From NCBI RefSeq assembly GCF_008329985.2, contig NZ_CP038437.2, forward strand, positions 930,001-994,000: DNA of 64,000 bases, in the 5' to 3' direction. Origin of the DNA: Halomonas binhaiensis. GTDB taxonomy: Bacteria > Pseudomonadota > Gammaproteobacteria > Pseudomonadales > Halomonadaceae. A program made the translations under genes and the position numbers. The notes under the pieces are model-generated. The model was not told the origin of the DNA. It ran no database searches and saw only the letters and a list, made by a program, of their open reading frames with translations. Shown here piece after piece: positions 43,621-52,799 of the stretch (positions within the stretch are counted from its first letter, which is position 1; every line of letters begins with the position of its first letter).

Positions 43621-45447
43621 TCATGGGTTCGTTATGGGTGAAGATTGTTGTACCAGCCATAGCGTGCGGTATGGCGCAAGACTGTGCTGGGGTTCCCAGA
43701 CTCCACCTTCCAGAAGGTCCTCCCAGGGGGTGTCAGGGGTGACTGGCAAGAGAGTATCCAGGTCCAGAGGCTGACGCCGGTCGGTGACGTTGTGTATGGC
43801 CAGCAACCGCCGACCATTTTCCAGGGGCCCACGTTCAATCACCAGTAATGCGGAAGAACTGGGTATGACGCGCTGTCCTGCATCCGGATGAAAACAGGGT
43901 TCCTGCTTGCGAATCGACAGGCGCCGCGTCAAGGCATGAAAGACTTCACGGGTGGGGGTATGTCGGCTGGCCAGTAGTTCCTCGAGCTGTTCGCGTTGCC
44001 AGCGCTTGCGATTGATGGAACGCAAGCGACCGCTATGCTCGACTCCTTCCAGATCGTTCTGTGTCGCTGTGAGGCAGTGCAGATAGATCGCGGGAATACC
44101 CTTGAGTGCCAGCATCAGGTTCTGGCTGAGCAGAAAACGCTCCATTTGCCACGGATCGGGGCCTTTGCGGGTACCGCTCATGGCAGCAAACCAGGTGATA
44201 TTGAGCTCGTAGGGGCTGTCGCTGCCATCAGCCTGGCTGCGCATGCTGATGAATCCGCCGAAGCGTTGCATCAGGGTCATCAAGGCATCGATGTCGTGGG
44301 GCTCCAACCAGCCCTCCAGAGGGCGTACCCCGATGCCATCATGGCTGGCCGTGAAGTTGAGATAGCTGCAGCCCGGTGGCAGGTATGGCAGGCTGCCGAT
44401 CCATCTGGCCAGCGTGTCCGCCTCGCCACTGGTCAAGGTATGCAACAGCAGGGGAGGCAGGGTGAACTGATAGACCAGGTGGGCCTCATCGGGCACCAGT
44501 GGTTGTTGCTCGTAAACCTGGGAGGAACTCCCGGTTCCGGATAAGCCAAAGTAACTGATGTTCTCTGCGTGAGGAACATTGGTTTCGGTAATGATCAGCG
44601 TGCCTGGCGCCATATGATCGACCAGAGCGCGTAGCAGCTTCACCACGGCATGGGTTTCGGGCAGGTGAATGCAGCTGGTGCCAGGGCGTTTCCATAGATA
44701 GGCAATGGCATCCAGCCGGATCACCCGGGCGCCTTGCTCCAGGTAGAACAGCAGAATGCCGATGAACTCCAGTAATACATCGGGGTTGGCAAAGTTGAGA
44801 TCGATCTGATCCTCGGAAAAGGTGGCCCACAGGTGGCGTACACCGCGGCGAGTCGCAACGGGGACCAGCAATGGAGAGCTGCGCGGGCGCACCACATCGG
44901 AAAGGTCTGTGTCAGGGTCCATTTCAATGAAGAAGTCGCGTCCGGGAAGGCTGCCGCCCAGATAGTCGGCAAACCACAAGGATTCCCGGGAGGCATGATT
45001 GAGCACCAGGTCCACCATCAAGTCTCGATGGCTGGCCAGGCGGCGGATATCCTGCCAGTCTCCCAGGCTTGGATTGACTTCCCGATAATGGATGACCGAG
45101 AACCCATCGTCGCTGCTCCAGGGAAAGAAGGGCAGTACATGAGCGCCGCTGATGACTTCGCTGAGATGCGACTCAAGAAAGTCGTCCAGTGCTTCCAGCG
45201 GTGTGCGACCCTCTTCGATGATGGAATCACCATAGAGGATCACCCATTGGTCCCGTTCGCTCCACAGGTCCACGGCTTCTGCACCATCCTGGGGCGTCAG
45301 GACGTCGCGATGGGCGTCCACGAGGCGCATCAGGCGACGCATGACTTCGTCGCAGCGAGGTCCATAGAGCAGTTCGATCAGGGGACGAGCACGCGTGATG
45401 AAAGCGTCGGCCGAGAGTGGCAGGGCGGAGCTTGGAGAGCGGGTCAT
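43621..45447 (-). CDS. GH13 sucrose-phosphorylase-like enzyme, probable glucosylglycerate phosphorylase
   Basis: 608 residues, GH13 subfamily 18 type. Nucleophile Asp245 (VIRLDAIAYLWK), acid/base Glu288 (IITETNVPH) and Asp370 (NFTASHDGIGVRPLEG) are in place. E. coli YcjM-like enzymes of this type phosphorolyse glucosylglycerate to glucose 1-phosphate and glycerate. With the synthase and phosphatase genes convergent next door, glucosylglycerate is the best substrate guess; sucrose is the alternative. ATG 45447 has GGAGG at 8 bases. It lacks a signal peptide and acts in the cytoplasm. Confidence 0.85.
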   Translation of the reverse strand: MTRSPSSALPLSADAFITRARPLIELLYGPRCDEVMRRLMRLVDAHRDVLTPQDGAEAVDLWSERDQWVILYGDSIIEEGRTPLEALDDFLESHLSEVISGAHVLPFFPWSSDDGFSVIHYREVNPSLGDWQDIRRLASHRDLMVDLVLNHASRESLWFADYLGGSLPGRDFFIEMDPDTDLSDVVRPRSSPLLVPVATRRGVRHLWATFSEDQIDLNFANPDVLLEFIGILLFYLEQGARVIRLDAIAYLWKRPGTSCIHLPETHAVVKLLRALVDHMAPGTLIITETNVPHAENISYFGLSGTGSSSQVYEQQPLVPDEAHLVYQFTLPPLLLHTLTSGEADTLARWIGSLPYLPPGCSYLNFTASHDGIGVRPLEGWLEPHDIDALMTLMQRFGGFISMRSQADGSDSPYELNITWFAAMSGTRKGPDPWQMERFLLSQNLMLALKGIPAIYLHCLTATQNDLEGVEHSGRLRSINRKRWQREQLEELLASRHTPTREVFHALTRRLSIRKQEPCFHPDAGQRVIPSSSALLVIERGPLENGRRLLAIHNVTDRRQPLDLDTLLPVTPDTPWEDLLEGGVWEPQHSLAPYRTLWLVQQSSPITNP

Positions 45448-45756
45448 GGTTTTCCTCCAATGACGAAGCGCAGGTCGTTGACGCAGTTCTGAATACAGGT
45501 TCATACCAGCTTTAAGCACAGGGCATGCCAAGCTTGCTCATCGGTATTTCATGTACCGGTCCCCATGTCCTAGTCCCATGTATCGAGTCCCATGTACCTG
45601 CATGGGCATGCTCCAAGTGAATATGGATGTCCCGCTTGTTATATAAGCTAGAGCCGGAGGCAGGAACAAATTGCGCCAGGATGGAGCGACAACTGGGCGA
45701 GAAAGCTGCCACCCGTTACACTATGCCGACACTTTCGTCTACTTGGATATGCCGCT
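45448..45756. other. Intergenic stretch between divergent GH13 and nrdR genes
   Basis: 309 bases. Contains a three-unit 14-bp imperfect tandem repeat (45558-45599) and must hold both promoters, but no convincing -35/-10 pair was assigned. No gene seen. Confidence 0.5.
45558..45599. repeat. 14-bp imperfect tandem repeat
   Basis: Units ggtccccatgtcct (45558-45571), agtcccatgtatcg (45572-45585) and agtcccatgtacct (45586-45599). The core gtcccatgta is exact in the last two units. Confidence 0.75.
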
Positions 45757-46251
45757 ATGCACTGCCCCTTCTGTGGCGCTCAGGATACGCGCGTGACTGA
45801 CTCCCGCCTGGTGGCCGAGGGCGACCAGGTACGCCGGCGCCGGCAGTGTGCCGACTGCGGTGAGCGCTTTACCACCTATGAGACTGCAGAGTTGCTGATG
45901 CCGCGCATCATCAAGTCAGATGGCACTCGTGAAGTGTTCGATGAAGCCAAGTTGCGTGGCGGTATGCTGCGTGCCCTGGAAAAGCGTCCTGTCAGTGCCG
46001 AGTCCATTGAGGCGGCGGTAGAACGCATTCGCCAGTCACTGCGAGCGCGTGGTGAACGTGAAATCCATGCCCGGGATGTGGGTGAGGAGGTCATGAGTGC
46101 ACTCAAGCGCCTCGACCAGGTGGCATATATCCGCTTTGCCTCGGTATATCGCAGCTTTCAGGATATCGATGAGTTCCGGGCCGAAATTGATCGACTGGCC
46201 CAGGAACCCCATTTCTCCCCGGATAATGGCCATGGAGGGAAAGCGCGATGA
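45757..46251 (+). CDS. nrdR: Transcriptional repressor NrdR
   Basis: 164 residues. Zinc ribbon with CPFCG and CADCGERF, then the ATP-cone domain ([20 protein letters not shown]). Represses ribonucleotide reductase genes depending on bound ATP/dATP. Starts at ATG 45757; its stop overlaps ribD by ATGA. The nrdR-ribD pairing is conserved. Confidence 0.95.
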   Translation: MHCPFCGAQDTRVTDSRLVAEGDQVRRRRQCADCGERFTTYETAELLMPRIIKSDGTREVFDEAKLRGGMLRALEKRPVSAESIEAAVERIRQSLRARGEREIHARDVGEEVMSALKRLDQVAYIRFASVYRSFQDIDEFRAEIDRLAQEPHFSPDNGHGGKAR

Positions 46252-47381
46252 TGCCCATGAGTGATGAAGCCTGGATGGCTAGAGCCCTGCGCCTGGCTGA
46301 GCGTGGTCGCTATACCACCATGCCTAATCCAAGGGTTGGCTGTGTATTGGTCAAGGATGGAGCGCTCGTCGGGGAAGGTTTCCACATGCGCTCGGGAGAA
46401 GCGCATGCTGAAATTCATGCATTGGCCGAGGCGGGAGACAAGACTGGTGGTGCCACCGCCTACGTGACCCTGGAACCCTGTTCACACCAGGGGCGTACTG
46501 GCCCCTGCTGTGAAGCGCTGATTCAGGCTGGTGTTGCCCGTGTCGTGGTTGCCATGCAGGATCCCAATCCCCTGGTTGCCGGACGTGGGATCGAGCGCAT
46601 GCGTGCAGCGGGCATTCAGGTCGATGTCGGAATCCTCGAAGAGGATGCCTGGGCCCTGAATGCTGGTTTCCTGCTGCGCATGGTGCAGGGCAGGCCAAGA
46701 ATTCGCTTGAAGATGGCAATGAGCCTGGATGGGCGTACTGCCATGCCTTCCGGCGAATCCCAGTGGATCACTGGTCCTGAAGCCAGGAGGGATGTCCAGC
46801 GTCTGCGCGCCGAGAGTTGTGCCATTCTCACGGGGGTGGACTCGATCATTTTTGATAATGCTCGCCTGACAGTGCGCCCTGAACAATTGGGTGAGATCGA
46901 GGGCGTGTCTGTGGAGGCCATTGCGGCACGTCAGCCGCTGCGCGTGATACTGGACAGCACCTTGCGCATGCCATTGGCTGCAGCCTGCCTGGTGGAGCCG
47001 GGACGTACCCTGGTGGTGACGGTGGCAGGCATTCAGAGTGCGCGCTGGGCCAAGCTTGAACAGGCGGGAGCCGAGATACTTGAGTTGCCCGCAGGGGAGG
47101 ATGGTCGGGTAGATCTTGCTGCTCTGTTGTCCTGGCTGGCTGAACATGAGCAATGCAATGATGTGCTGGTAGAGACAGGGGCGACATTGGCCGGTGCGAT
47201 GATGGATGCTGGCCTGGTCGATGAGCTGCGGCTATATCTGGCACCGACACTGTTGGGGAGCGAGGCTCGTCCCTTGCTGAACCTTGGCCTTGAACGCATG
47301 GACCAGCAGCGCCCACTGGATATCCTTGATATTCGGGCATTTGGCAAGGACTGGCGAATTCTTGCCCGCCCTGTCAGATAG
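46248..47381 (+). CDS. ribD: Bifunctional riboflavin deaminase/reductase RibD
   Basis: 377 residues. The N-terminal deaminase has HAE (53-55) and [12 protein letters not shown] zinc ligands; the C-terminal reductase starts near residue 147 ([15 protein letters not shown]) and has [16 protein letters not shown]. Catalyses the second and third steps of riboflavin synthesis. Translation is coupled to nrdR. Confidence 0.95.
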   Translation: MMPMSDEAWMARALRLAERGRYTTMPNPRVGCVLVKDGALVGEGFHMRSGEAHAEIHALAEAGDKTGGATAYVTLEPCSHQGRTGPCCEALIQAGVARVVVAMQDPNPLVAGRGIERMRAAGIQVDVGILEEDAWALNAGFLLRMVQGRPRIRLKMAMSLDGRTAMPSGESQWITGPEARRDVQRLRAESCAILTGVDSIIFDNARLTVRPEQLGEIEGVSVEAIAARQPLRVILDSTLRMPLAAACLVEPGRTLVVTVAGIQSARWAKLEQAGAEILELPAGEDGRVDLAALLSWLAEHEQCNDVLVETGATLAGAMMDAGLVDELRLYLAPTLLGSEARPLLNLGLERMDQQRPLDILDIRAFGKDWRILARPVR

Positions 47382-47552
47382 GCCGTCAGGACGGATTTGA
47401 TACAGGGTTGGGCAAATGCTTCCAACGCTTCTTACTGGCGCCAGATGCCGCGTCACGGTACCCTGACGCCGATTCTGGTGTCCGACGCAGGTCAGCGACG
47501 ATGTTGTCGCCGGGCTGCGACAGCGCCAAGCCGATATTTATAGGGAGACGTC

Positions 47553-48716
47553 ATGTCGCACTCCTTCAATGGGGGAATCGCCCCCATCGCCGAGCTGATC
47601 GAAGACATTCGCCAGGGGCGCATGGTCATCCTGATGGATGATGAAGATCGTGAGAACGAAGGCGACATCATCATGGCTGCCGAAAAGGTTGAGGCTCAGC
47701 ATATCAACTTCATGGCAGTGCATGCTCGTGGCTTGATCTGCATGCCCATGACCCACGAACGCTGTGCTCAGCTCAACTTGCCCTTGATGGTGCAGGACAA
47801 CGGTTCCGGATACGGCACCAAGTTCACGTTGTCCATCGAGGCAGCTGAAGGCGTGACTACCGGTATTTCCGCTGCCGATCGTGCGCGTACTGTGCAGGCC
47901 GCCTGTGCACGCAATGCCACGAGTGTGGATATTGTGCAGCCGGGGCATATCTTTCCGTTGATGGCTGAGCCCGGTGGAGTGCTGCGCCGCGCAGGCCATA
48001 CCGAGGCGGCCTGCGACCTGGCGGCCCTGGCCGGTTGTGACCCCAGCGGTGTGATCTGCGAGATCATGAATGAAGACGGCAGCATGGCACGTCGCCCTGA
48101 GCTCGAGGAGTTCGCCAGGACTCATGGTATCAAGATGGGGACCATTGCCGACCTCATTCACTATCGCATTCTCAATGAGCGCACGGTAGAAGAGGTCGAA
48201 CGCATGTCAGTGACCACCGATTTCGGTGAACTGATGCTGCATGTCTTCCATGACCGTATCCAGAACACGCATCACATGGCTCTGGTCAAGGGCGAGCCGA
48301 GCCCGGAAGCGCTGACGACAGTGAGGGTGCACCTGGGCAACAAGCTGCGTGACCTGCTGTGTCTGGAACGTGAAGGGGAGTCCTCCTGGCGTGCCAGTGC
48401 CGCACTGCAGGAGGTTGCTCGGGCCGAGCATGGTGTTTTTGTATTGCTGGATGATCTACGTCCGGGCCAGGATCTCAATGATCTGCTGCAGGTGTTTCTC
48501 GAACGTCGCCGTGTGGTGCGAGGCAGTGAATCCGATGGAGCAGGCAACTATCTTTCCATCGGTACCGGGTCGCAGATATTGCGCGAACTGGGAGTAGGGA
48601 AGATGCGTCTGCTCAGCTCGCCATGGAAATTTTCTGCACTGTCCGGGTTTGATCTGGAAGTGGTCGAGCTGGTGTCTCCCCAGGGGGAATCGTCGAGTGA
48701 TGTTCTCGACGACTGA
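47553..48716 (+). CDS. ribB: 3,4-dihydroxy-2-butanone-4-phosphate synthase with degenerate RibA domain
   Basis: 387 residues. The N-terminal RibB domain is complete (MDDEDRENEGDIIMAAE, HARGLICMPM, AGHTEAACDLAALAG). The C-terminal half has the GTP cyclohydrolase II fold but lacks the Cys-rich zinc motif of active RibA, so it is a RibBX-type protein. Makes the four-carbon unit for lumazine. ATG 47553 has AGGGAG upstream. The preceding 171 bp contains no recognisable FMN riboswitch. Riboflavin synthase (ribE), often found before this gene, is missing here. Confidence 0.92.
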   Translation: MSHSFNGGIAPIAELIEDIRQGRMVILMDDEDRENEGDIIMAAEKVEAQHINFMAVHARGLICMPMTHERCAQLNLPLMVQDNGSGYGTKFTLSIEAAEGVTTGISAADRARTVQAACARNATSVDIVQPGHIFPLMAEPGGVLRRAGHTEAACDLAALAGCDPSGVICEIMNEDGSMARRPELEEFARTHGIKMGTIADLIHYRILNERTVEEVERMSVTTDFGELMLHVFHDRIQNTHHMALVKGEPSPEALTTVRVHLGNKLRDLLCLEREGESSWRASAALQEVARAEHGVFVLLDDLRPGQDLNDLLQVFLERRRVVRGSESDGAGNYLSIGTGSQILRELGVGKMRLLSSPWKFSALSGFDLEVVELVSPQGESSSDVLDD

Positions 48717-48723
48717 TTTTTTT

Positions 48724-48769
48724 GCGCTGAGGCTCTGAATTGCCAGAACGGCAATGAGTGCCTCGGCGC
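48724..48769 (+). terminator. Nested hairpin after ribB
   Basis: Outer stem gcgctgaggc (48724-48733) with gcctcggcgc (48760-48769), one wobble; inner stem attgcc (48739-48744) with ggcaat (48750-48755). Only ttt follows, so termination would be partial; ribH lies 80 bases on. Confidence 0.5.
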
Positions 48770-48848
48770 TTTAGTATTCAACAGGGTGAAGGTGAAGCAT
48801 ACTGCCACCCCGTGCCGACTTTGGTCGGCATTTTCAGGAAGGACCGAC

Positions 48849-49367
48849 ATGAATCCTATTTCCCAAGTCGAAGGTAGCTTCGTCGACGTCGAAGGCCGCT
48901 ACGTTATTGTCGTTGGCCGTTTCAATCATCATGTGGTGGACAGTCTGGTAGAAGGTGCCGTAGACAGCCTGATGCGCCACGGTGTGGATGCCGAAGCGAT
49001 TGATATCGTCCATGTGCCGGGCGCTTGGGAGCTTCCGCTGGCGGTCAAGCGTGTTCTGCAAGTGGCACGTCCAGACGCAGTCATTGCTCTTGGGGCCGTG
49101 ATTCGTGGCGGTACGCCGCACTTCGAGCATGTAGCAGGCGAGTGTAATTCTGCGCTGTCACGTCTGCAGCTTGAGTTCGACACTCCAATTGCCAATGGTG
49201 TACTGACGGTCAATTCCATCGAGCAGGCGATCGAGCGCTCGGGTACCAAGATGGGCAACAAGGGCATCGAAGCTGCCATGGCCGCGATGGAGATGGTGTC
49301 GCTGTTGCGTTGTTTTGGTGATGAAAATGGCGATGATGAAGAAGATGCTGAGGAGGCTTTCTCATGA
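48849..49367 (+). CDS. ribH: 6,7-dimethyl-8-ribityllumazine synthase
   Basis: 172 residues. Motifs [46 protein letters not shown] and a Thr/Ile-rich [11 protein letters not shown] are family typical; the C-terminus is acidic. Forms the icosahedral or decameric lumazine synthase. ATG 48849 has GGAAGGA 6 bases upstream. Ends overlapping nusB. Confidence 0.94.
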   Translation: MNPISQVEGSFVDVEGRYVIVVGRFNHHVVDSLVEGAVDSLMRHGVDAEAIDIVHVPGAWELPLAVKRVLQVARPDAVIALGAVIRGGTPHFEHVAGECNSALSRLQLEFDTPIANGVLTVNSIEQAIERSGTKMGNKGIEAAMAAMEMVSLLRCFGDENGDDEEDAEEAFS

Positions 49368-49864
49368 GTCATGATCAGCGTTCTCCATCCCCCGCCCAGC
49401 AAGCCCGTCGAGCTGCCCGTGAACTGGCAGTCCAAGGGCTGTATCAATGGCACATGACAGGCAAGCCCGTTACCTCCGTGGAAGCTGAATTCCGCAGCCA
49501 GATTCCGGATGACGACCTGGAAAACCATGAAAACTGGCTTGAGGTGATGAGAATCGCTGATCTGGCCTTGTTCCATGAGCTGTTGCACAACGTGGCTCGT
49601 TACAAGGCTGAGCTGGATGCTTCCATCTCTCCGCTGCTGGATCGCCGCATGGAAGACCTGGACCCCATCGAGCTGGCCATTCTGCGCCTGGGGGCTTACG
49701 AACTCTCCCACCGTCTTGAAGTGCCATATCGCGTAGTGATCAACGAAGGTGTCGAACTGGCCAAGTCCTTTGGTGCTACCGATGGGCACAAGTATGTCAA
49801 TGGGATTCTCGACAAGCTGGCCAACAAGCTGCGTAGCGCTGAGGTAAGCGCCCGTCGCCGCTAA
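49364..49864 (+). CDS. nusB: Transcription antitermination factor NusB
   Basis: 166 residues, all-helical RNA-binding protein that pairs with NusE in rRNA antitermination. [15 protein letters not shown] at the N-terminus, [16 protein letters not shown] and [29 protein letters not shown] at the C-terminus are diagnostic. Starts in the ribH stop codon. Confidence 0.95.
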   Translation: MSHDQRSPSPAQQARRAARELAVQGLYQWHMTGKPVTSVEAEFRSQIPDDDLENHENWLEVMRIADLALFHELLHNVARYKAELDASISPLLDRRMEDLDPIELAILRLGAYELSHRLEVPYRVVINEGVELAKSFGATDGHKYVNGILDKLANKLRSAEVSARRR

Positions 49865-49877
49865 GGGTCACATTCCC

Positions 49878-50834
49878 ATGCATGGAGAATTCGAGCTCAT
49901 CAATCGTTGGCTGGCCCCTGCGCATGCCTCGACCATGGACACCGGTGTTGTCCTGGGGGTAGGCGATGATGCCTGCCTGCTCAGCCCCACGGCTGGGCAG
50001 CAGCTGGTGGTCAGTGTCGATACTTCAGTCGAAGGACACCATTTCCCTGCAAAAGCGCCTGCCTCCGCGGTCGGGCATCGTGCCCTGGCCGTGAGCCTCA
50101 GTGATCTTGCCGCGATGGGAGCCCGCCCCCGCTGGTGCCTGATGTCATTGGCACTGCCTGTCAGCGATGCTGCCTGGGTGGCCGAGTTTGCCAAGGGGTT
50201 CCATGCCTTGTGTGACGCGGCCAAGGTCAACCTTGTCGGTGGCGATGTCACGGCGGGAGAGTGCGCCGTGAGCGTCACGGTGATGGGAGAAGTGGAGCCT
50301 GCCCGAGCGTTGAGGCGTTCAGGTGCCAGGGCGGGCGATATTCTGGCCGTGACGGGAGCCTTGGGTGGTGGTGCAGGTGGTCTGGCGGCCTGGCAGGCCG
50401 GGGAGCATGACCTTCAGCATCCGCTGGTATCGCGTTATCTGTTGCCTCAGCCACGTCTTGAGGCAGGTCGAGTCTTGGCAGAGCTGGCCTCGTCAGCCAT
50501 TGATATTTCCGATGGGCTGCTGGCTGATCTGGGACATGTGCTGGAAGCCAGCAAGCTAGGTGCGAAACTCGATGCTCAAGCGATTCCTCTGGCAGAGGGA
50601 CTGGTCGATTTGCTGGGCGAGGAGGGAGCAATGCAGGCGGCACTCAGCGGTGGCGATGACTATGAGCTGCTCGTTACCCTGGCACCAGAGCGACTGGCTG
50701 CAGCGCAAGCGGAGCTGGCGTCGTTCGGGCTCGCTCTGACAGAGATCGGGCGGCTGGTCGAAGGAAGCGGCATTGATGGGGTGAAGATGCCGACCAAGGC
50801 CGGCTGGCAACACTTTAGCGGAGGTGAACCATGA
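49878..50834 (+). CDS. thiL: Thiamine-monophosphate kinase
   Basis: 318 residues. GDDACLLSP and VSVDTSVEGHHFP metal/ATP-binding motifs, AVSLSDLAAMGARPRW, and ISDGLLADLGHVLEAS fit ThiL, which makes thiamine pyrophosphate from the monophosphate. Located 13 bp after nusB and overlapping pgpA. Confidence 0.95.
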   Translation: MHGEFELINRWLAPAHASTMDTGVVLGVGDDACLLSPTAGQQLVVSVDTSVEGHHFPAKAPASAVGHRALAVSLSDLAAMGARPRWCLMSLALPVSDAAWVAEFAKGFHALCDAAKVNLVGGDVTAGECAVSVTVMGEVEPARALRRSGARAGDILAVTGALGGGAGGLAAWQAGEHDLQHPLVSRYLLPQPRLEAGRVLAELASSAIDISDGLLADLGHVLEASKLGAKLDAQAIPLAEGLVDLLGEEGAMQAALSGGDDYELLVTLAPERLAAAQAELASFGLALTEIGRLVEGSGIDGVKMPTKAGWQHFSGGEP

Positions 50835-51304
50835 ACAAGTCTCCTGCTAGCGTGTGGCATCGCCCGACCCACTTCCTGGCTTTTGGTCTTGGTAGTGGCG
50901 CTGCTCCTTTTGCTCCCGGCACTTTTGGTACCCTGGCCGCGATTCCCTTCTACTGGCTATTGTCCGAATTGACCCTGGGCTGGTATCTGATGGTGATTGC
51001 CATCACCTTCGTCTGGGGGTGCTGGTTGTGTGACAAGACATCCAATGACCTTGGCGTACACGATCATTCCGGGATTGTCTGGGATGAATTCGTGGGATAT
51101 TGGCTGACCATGACAGCAGTGCCTTTTTCCTGGGAAGCGGCACTCTGGGGATTTGTGGCCTTCCGCATCTTCGATGTGATCAAGCCTTGGCCGATTCGCT
51201 GGGCGGACCGCCGCGTAGCGGGAGGTTTCGGTATCATGATCGATGACATCCTGGCCGGCATATATGCCTGGAGCACCATGCACCTGTGGTTATGGCTACA
51301 TTGA
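50831..51304 (+). CDS. pgpA: Phosphatidylglycerophosphatase A
   Basis: 157 residues, inner-membrane phosphatase in phosphatidylglycerol synthesis. FGLGSGAAPFAPGTFGTLAAIPFYW and HDHSGIVWDEFVGYW (acidic catalytic residues) are characteristic, with four membrane segments. ATGA overlap with thiL; the order nusB-thiL-pgpA is conserved in gammaproteobacteria. Confidence 0.94.
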   Translation: MNKSPASVWHRPTHFLAFGLGSGAAPFAPGTFGTLAAIPFYWLLSELTLGWYLMVIAITFVWGCWLCDKTSNDLGVHDHSGIVWDEFVGYWLTMTAVPFSWEAALWGFVAFRIFDVIKPWPIRWADRRVAGGFGIMIDDILAGIYAWSTMHLWLWLH

Positions 51305-51384
51305 ACAGAGTATCCGGATGGACTGGCATCCGGGCAGTGAGCGCCAGGGCCATGTTGGAGCCACGGCGAATTCAGGGGTAATGA

Positions 51385-52644
51385 ATGCGCAAGGAACGAT
51401 GGATCGTCCCGGTAGTGGTGGTGCTGGCGCTGACTTGGGCACTCGCTCAGTATATTGCCAGCCTGCTGTTCGAACGTGAACTCGAACGCGCCATGGCGGA
51501 CCTTCAGGCCCGGGGTGATCTGCGCGTTTCCCGCAGTCATGTACAACGCGGCTGGCTGAGCTCTTCCGGTACAATTCACCTGTCTCCCTTGCTCAGCCAT
51601 GACTGGCACCTTTCTCTGCCATATGAAGCCAATCACGGGGTGCTGGATACCAGCGTGTCCGGCCAGATCGAGTTGCATCATGGCCGTGATGATCGCGGCC
51701 TGTTCAGTGATACCCTGCATTCCGCATCGCCTACCTGGGAAGCCCACTACCGCAGCCTGGGAGGCACCTTCAATGGCAAGCTGCGCCTGGCCTCCTTTGT
51801 CATCAGTCAATCTCCTCCCGGAGAAGCGACTCGTGAGCTGCACTTCAGGGGAGGCAATATCAGTTTCAATGGTGTCTATGGGGACTGGCATCTGGGAGTA
51901 CACCTGAAACCCTGGAGCCTGCATGATGGGGATGCCGAACTGGAAGTCGGCCCATCCCAACTGGAGAGCCGATACACCTACACCGCAGGCGCGCAATCAT
52001 TCAGCCAGCACGACCAGTTGACCATCGATGCGTTGAGCCTCAGTCATCCCAGGGTCAATCTGGAAGGTAGCAACCTGCAGTTGGAAACTCGCACCTTGCT
52101 GGATGACAGTGAGCTACGAATCGGCAGCCAGCTCAGTGTGGGAGAAGTGAGCTCCGGTGACCGCCTGCTGCTTGCCGGCACTGCCAATATGGAGCTGTCG
52201 CGGATCAATGCTGACGCCCTCAAGGAACTGATCGTACTGCTGAGACGCAAGGCAGCAGAGGGCGGTGTGCTGCCTCAGGCTGCCGAGCCTGGCTCCGAGC
52301 TTGACCTGGCATTGATCAATCTGCTGCAGGACTCTCCTCGTCTGGACGTGCGTGACGTCGACCTGGACAGCCCCATGCTGGGCCTTTCCCTTAAGGGGAA
52401 TGGTGTCGTGATCTTCGATGCCCGGCAGTTGGGTGAGCTCAGTGCGGTCCAGTTGCAGGATCCGCTGATGCGGGGGCGTTTCCAGAGCCGCCTGGATGGT
52501 GATTTCGAATGGTTGGATGTGCCTGCCATGGTGGCCTTGTGGTTGCATGAACCGTTGGATACCCAGTCTCTGACGCTTGACCTCGTCAAGGGCCAGATCC
52601 GCATCAATGGCCGCCTTGCGCCTCCTTTCAAGCTACCCCGGTGA
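51385..52644 (+). CDS. YdgA-like DUF945 protein
   Basis: 419 residues. One N-terminal membrane segment (WIVPVVVVLALTWALAQYIASLL) anchors a periplasmic domain with the family start VSRSHVQRGWLSSSG and alternating beta-strand patterns. DUF945 function is not established. AGGGG precedes ATG 51385 by 6 bases. Lies 80 bp after pgpA and 155 bp before lon. Confidence 0.8.
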   Translation: MRKERWIVPVVVVLALTWALAQYIASLLFERELERAMADLQARGDLRVSRSHVQRGWLSSSGTIHLSPLLSHDWHLSLPYEANHGVLDTSVSGQIELHHGRDDRGLFSDTLHSASPTWEAHYRSLGGTFNGKLRLASFVISQSPPGEATRELHFRGGNISFNGVYGDWHLGVHLKPWSLHDGDAELEVGPSQLESRYTYTAGAQSFSQHDQLTIDALSLSHPRVNLEGSNLQLETRTLLDDSELRIGSQLSVGEVSSGDRLLLAGTANMELSRINADALKELIVLLRRKAAEGGVLPQAAEPGSELDLALINLLQDSPRLDVRDVDLDSPMLGLSLKGNGVVIFDARQLGELSAVQLQDPLMRGRFQSRLDGDFEWLDVPAMVALWLHEPLDTQSLTLDLVKGQIRINGRLAPPFKLPR

Positions 52645-52799
52645 CATTCATGACGCAGCCGAGAAAGACGGCGTGGCGTGATGTGGAACCGACGGCTCAG
52701 ACATGCATTGCTGCATGTATGACTTGAAGTCTGAGCTCGTTGCCCACATTCCTGTGAATCAGACAGGGCATGTTGCCCAGACATCAGGATGAGGTAAGC

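Noticed and set aside
47382..47552. Possible FMN riboswitch before ribB
   Set aside because: None of the conserved RFN blocks, such as the ccggcggt segment, could be found.
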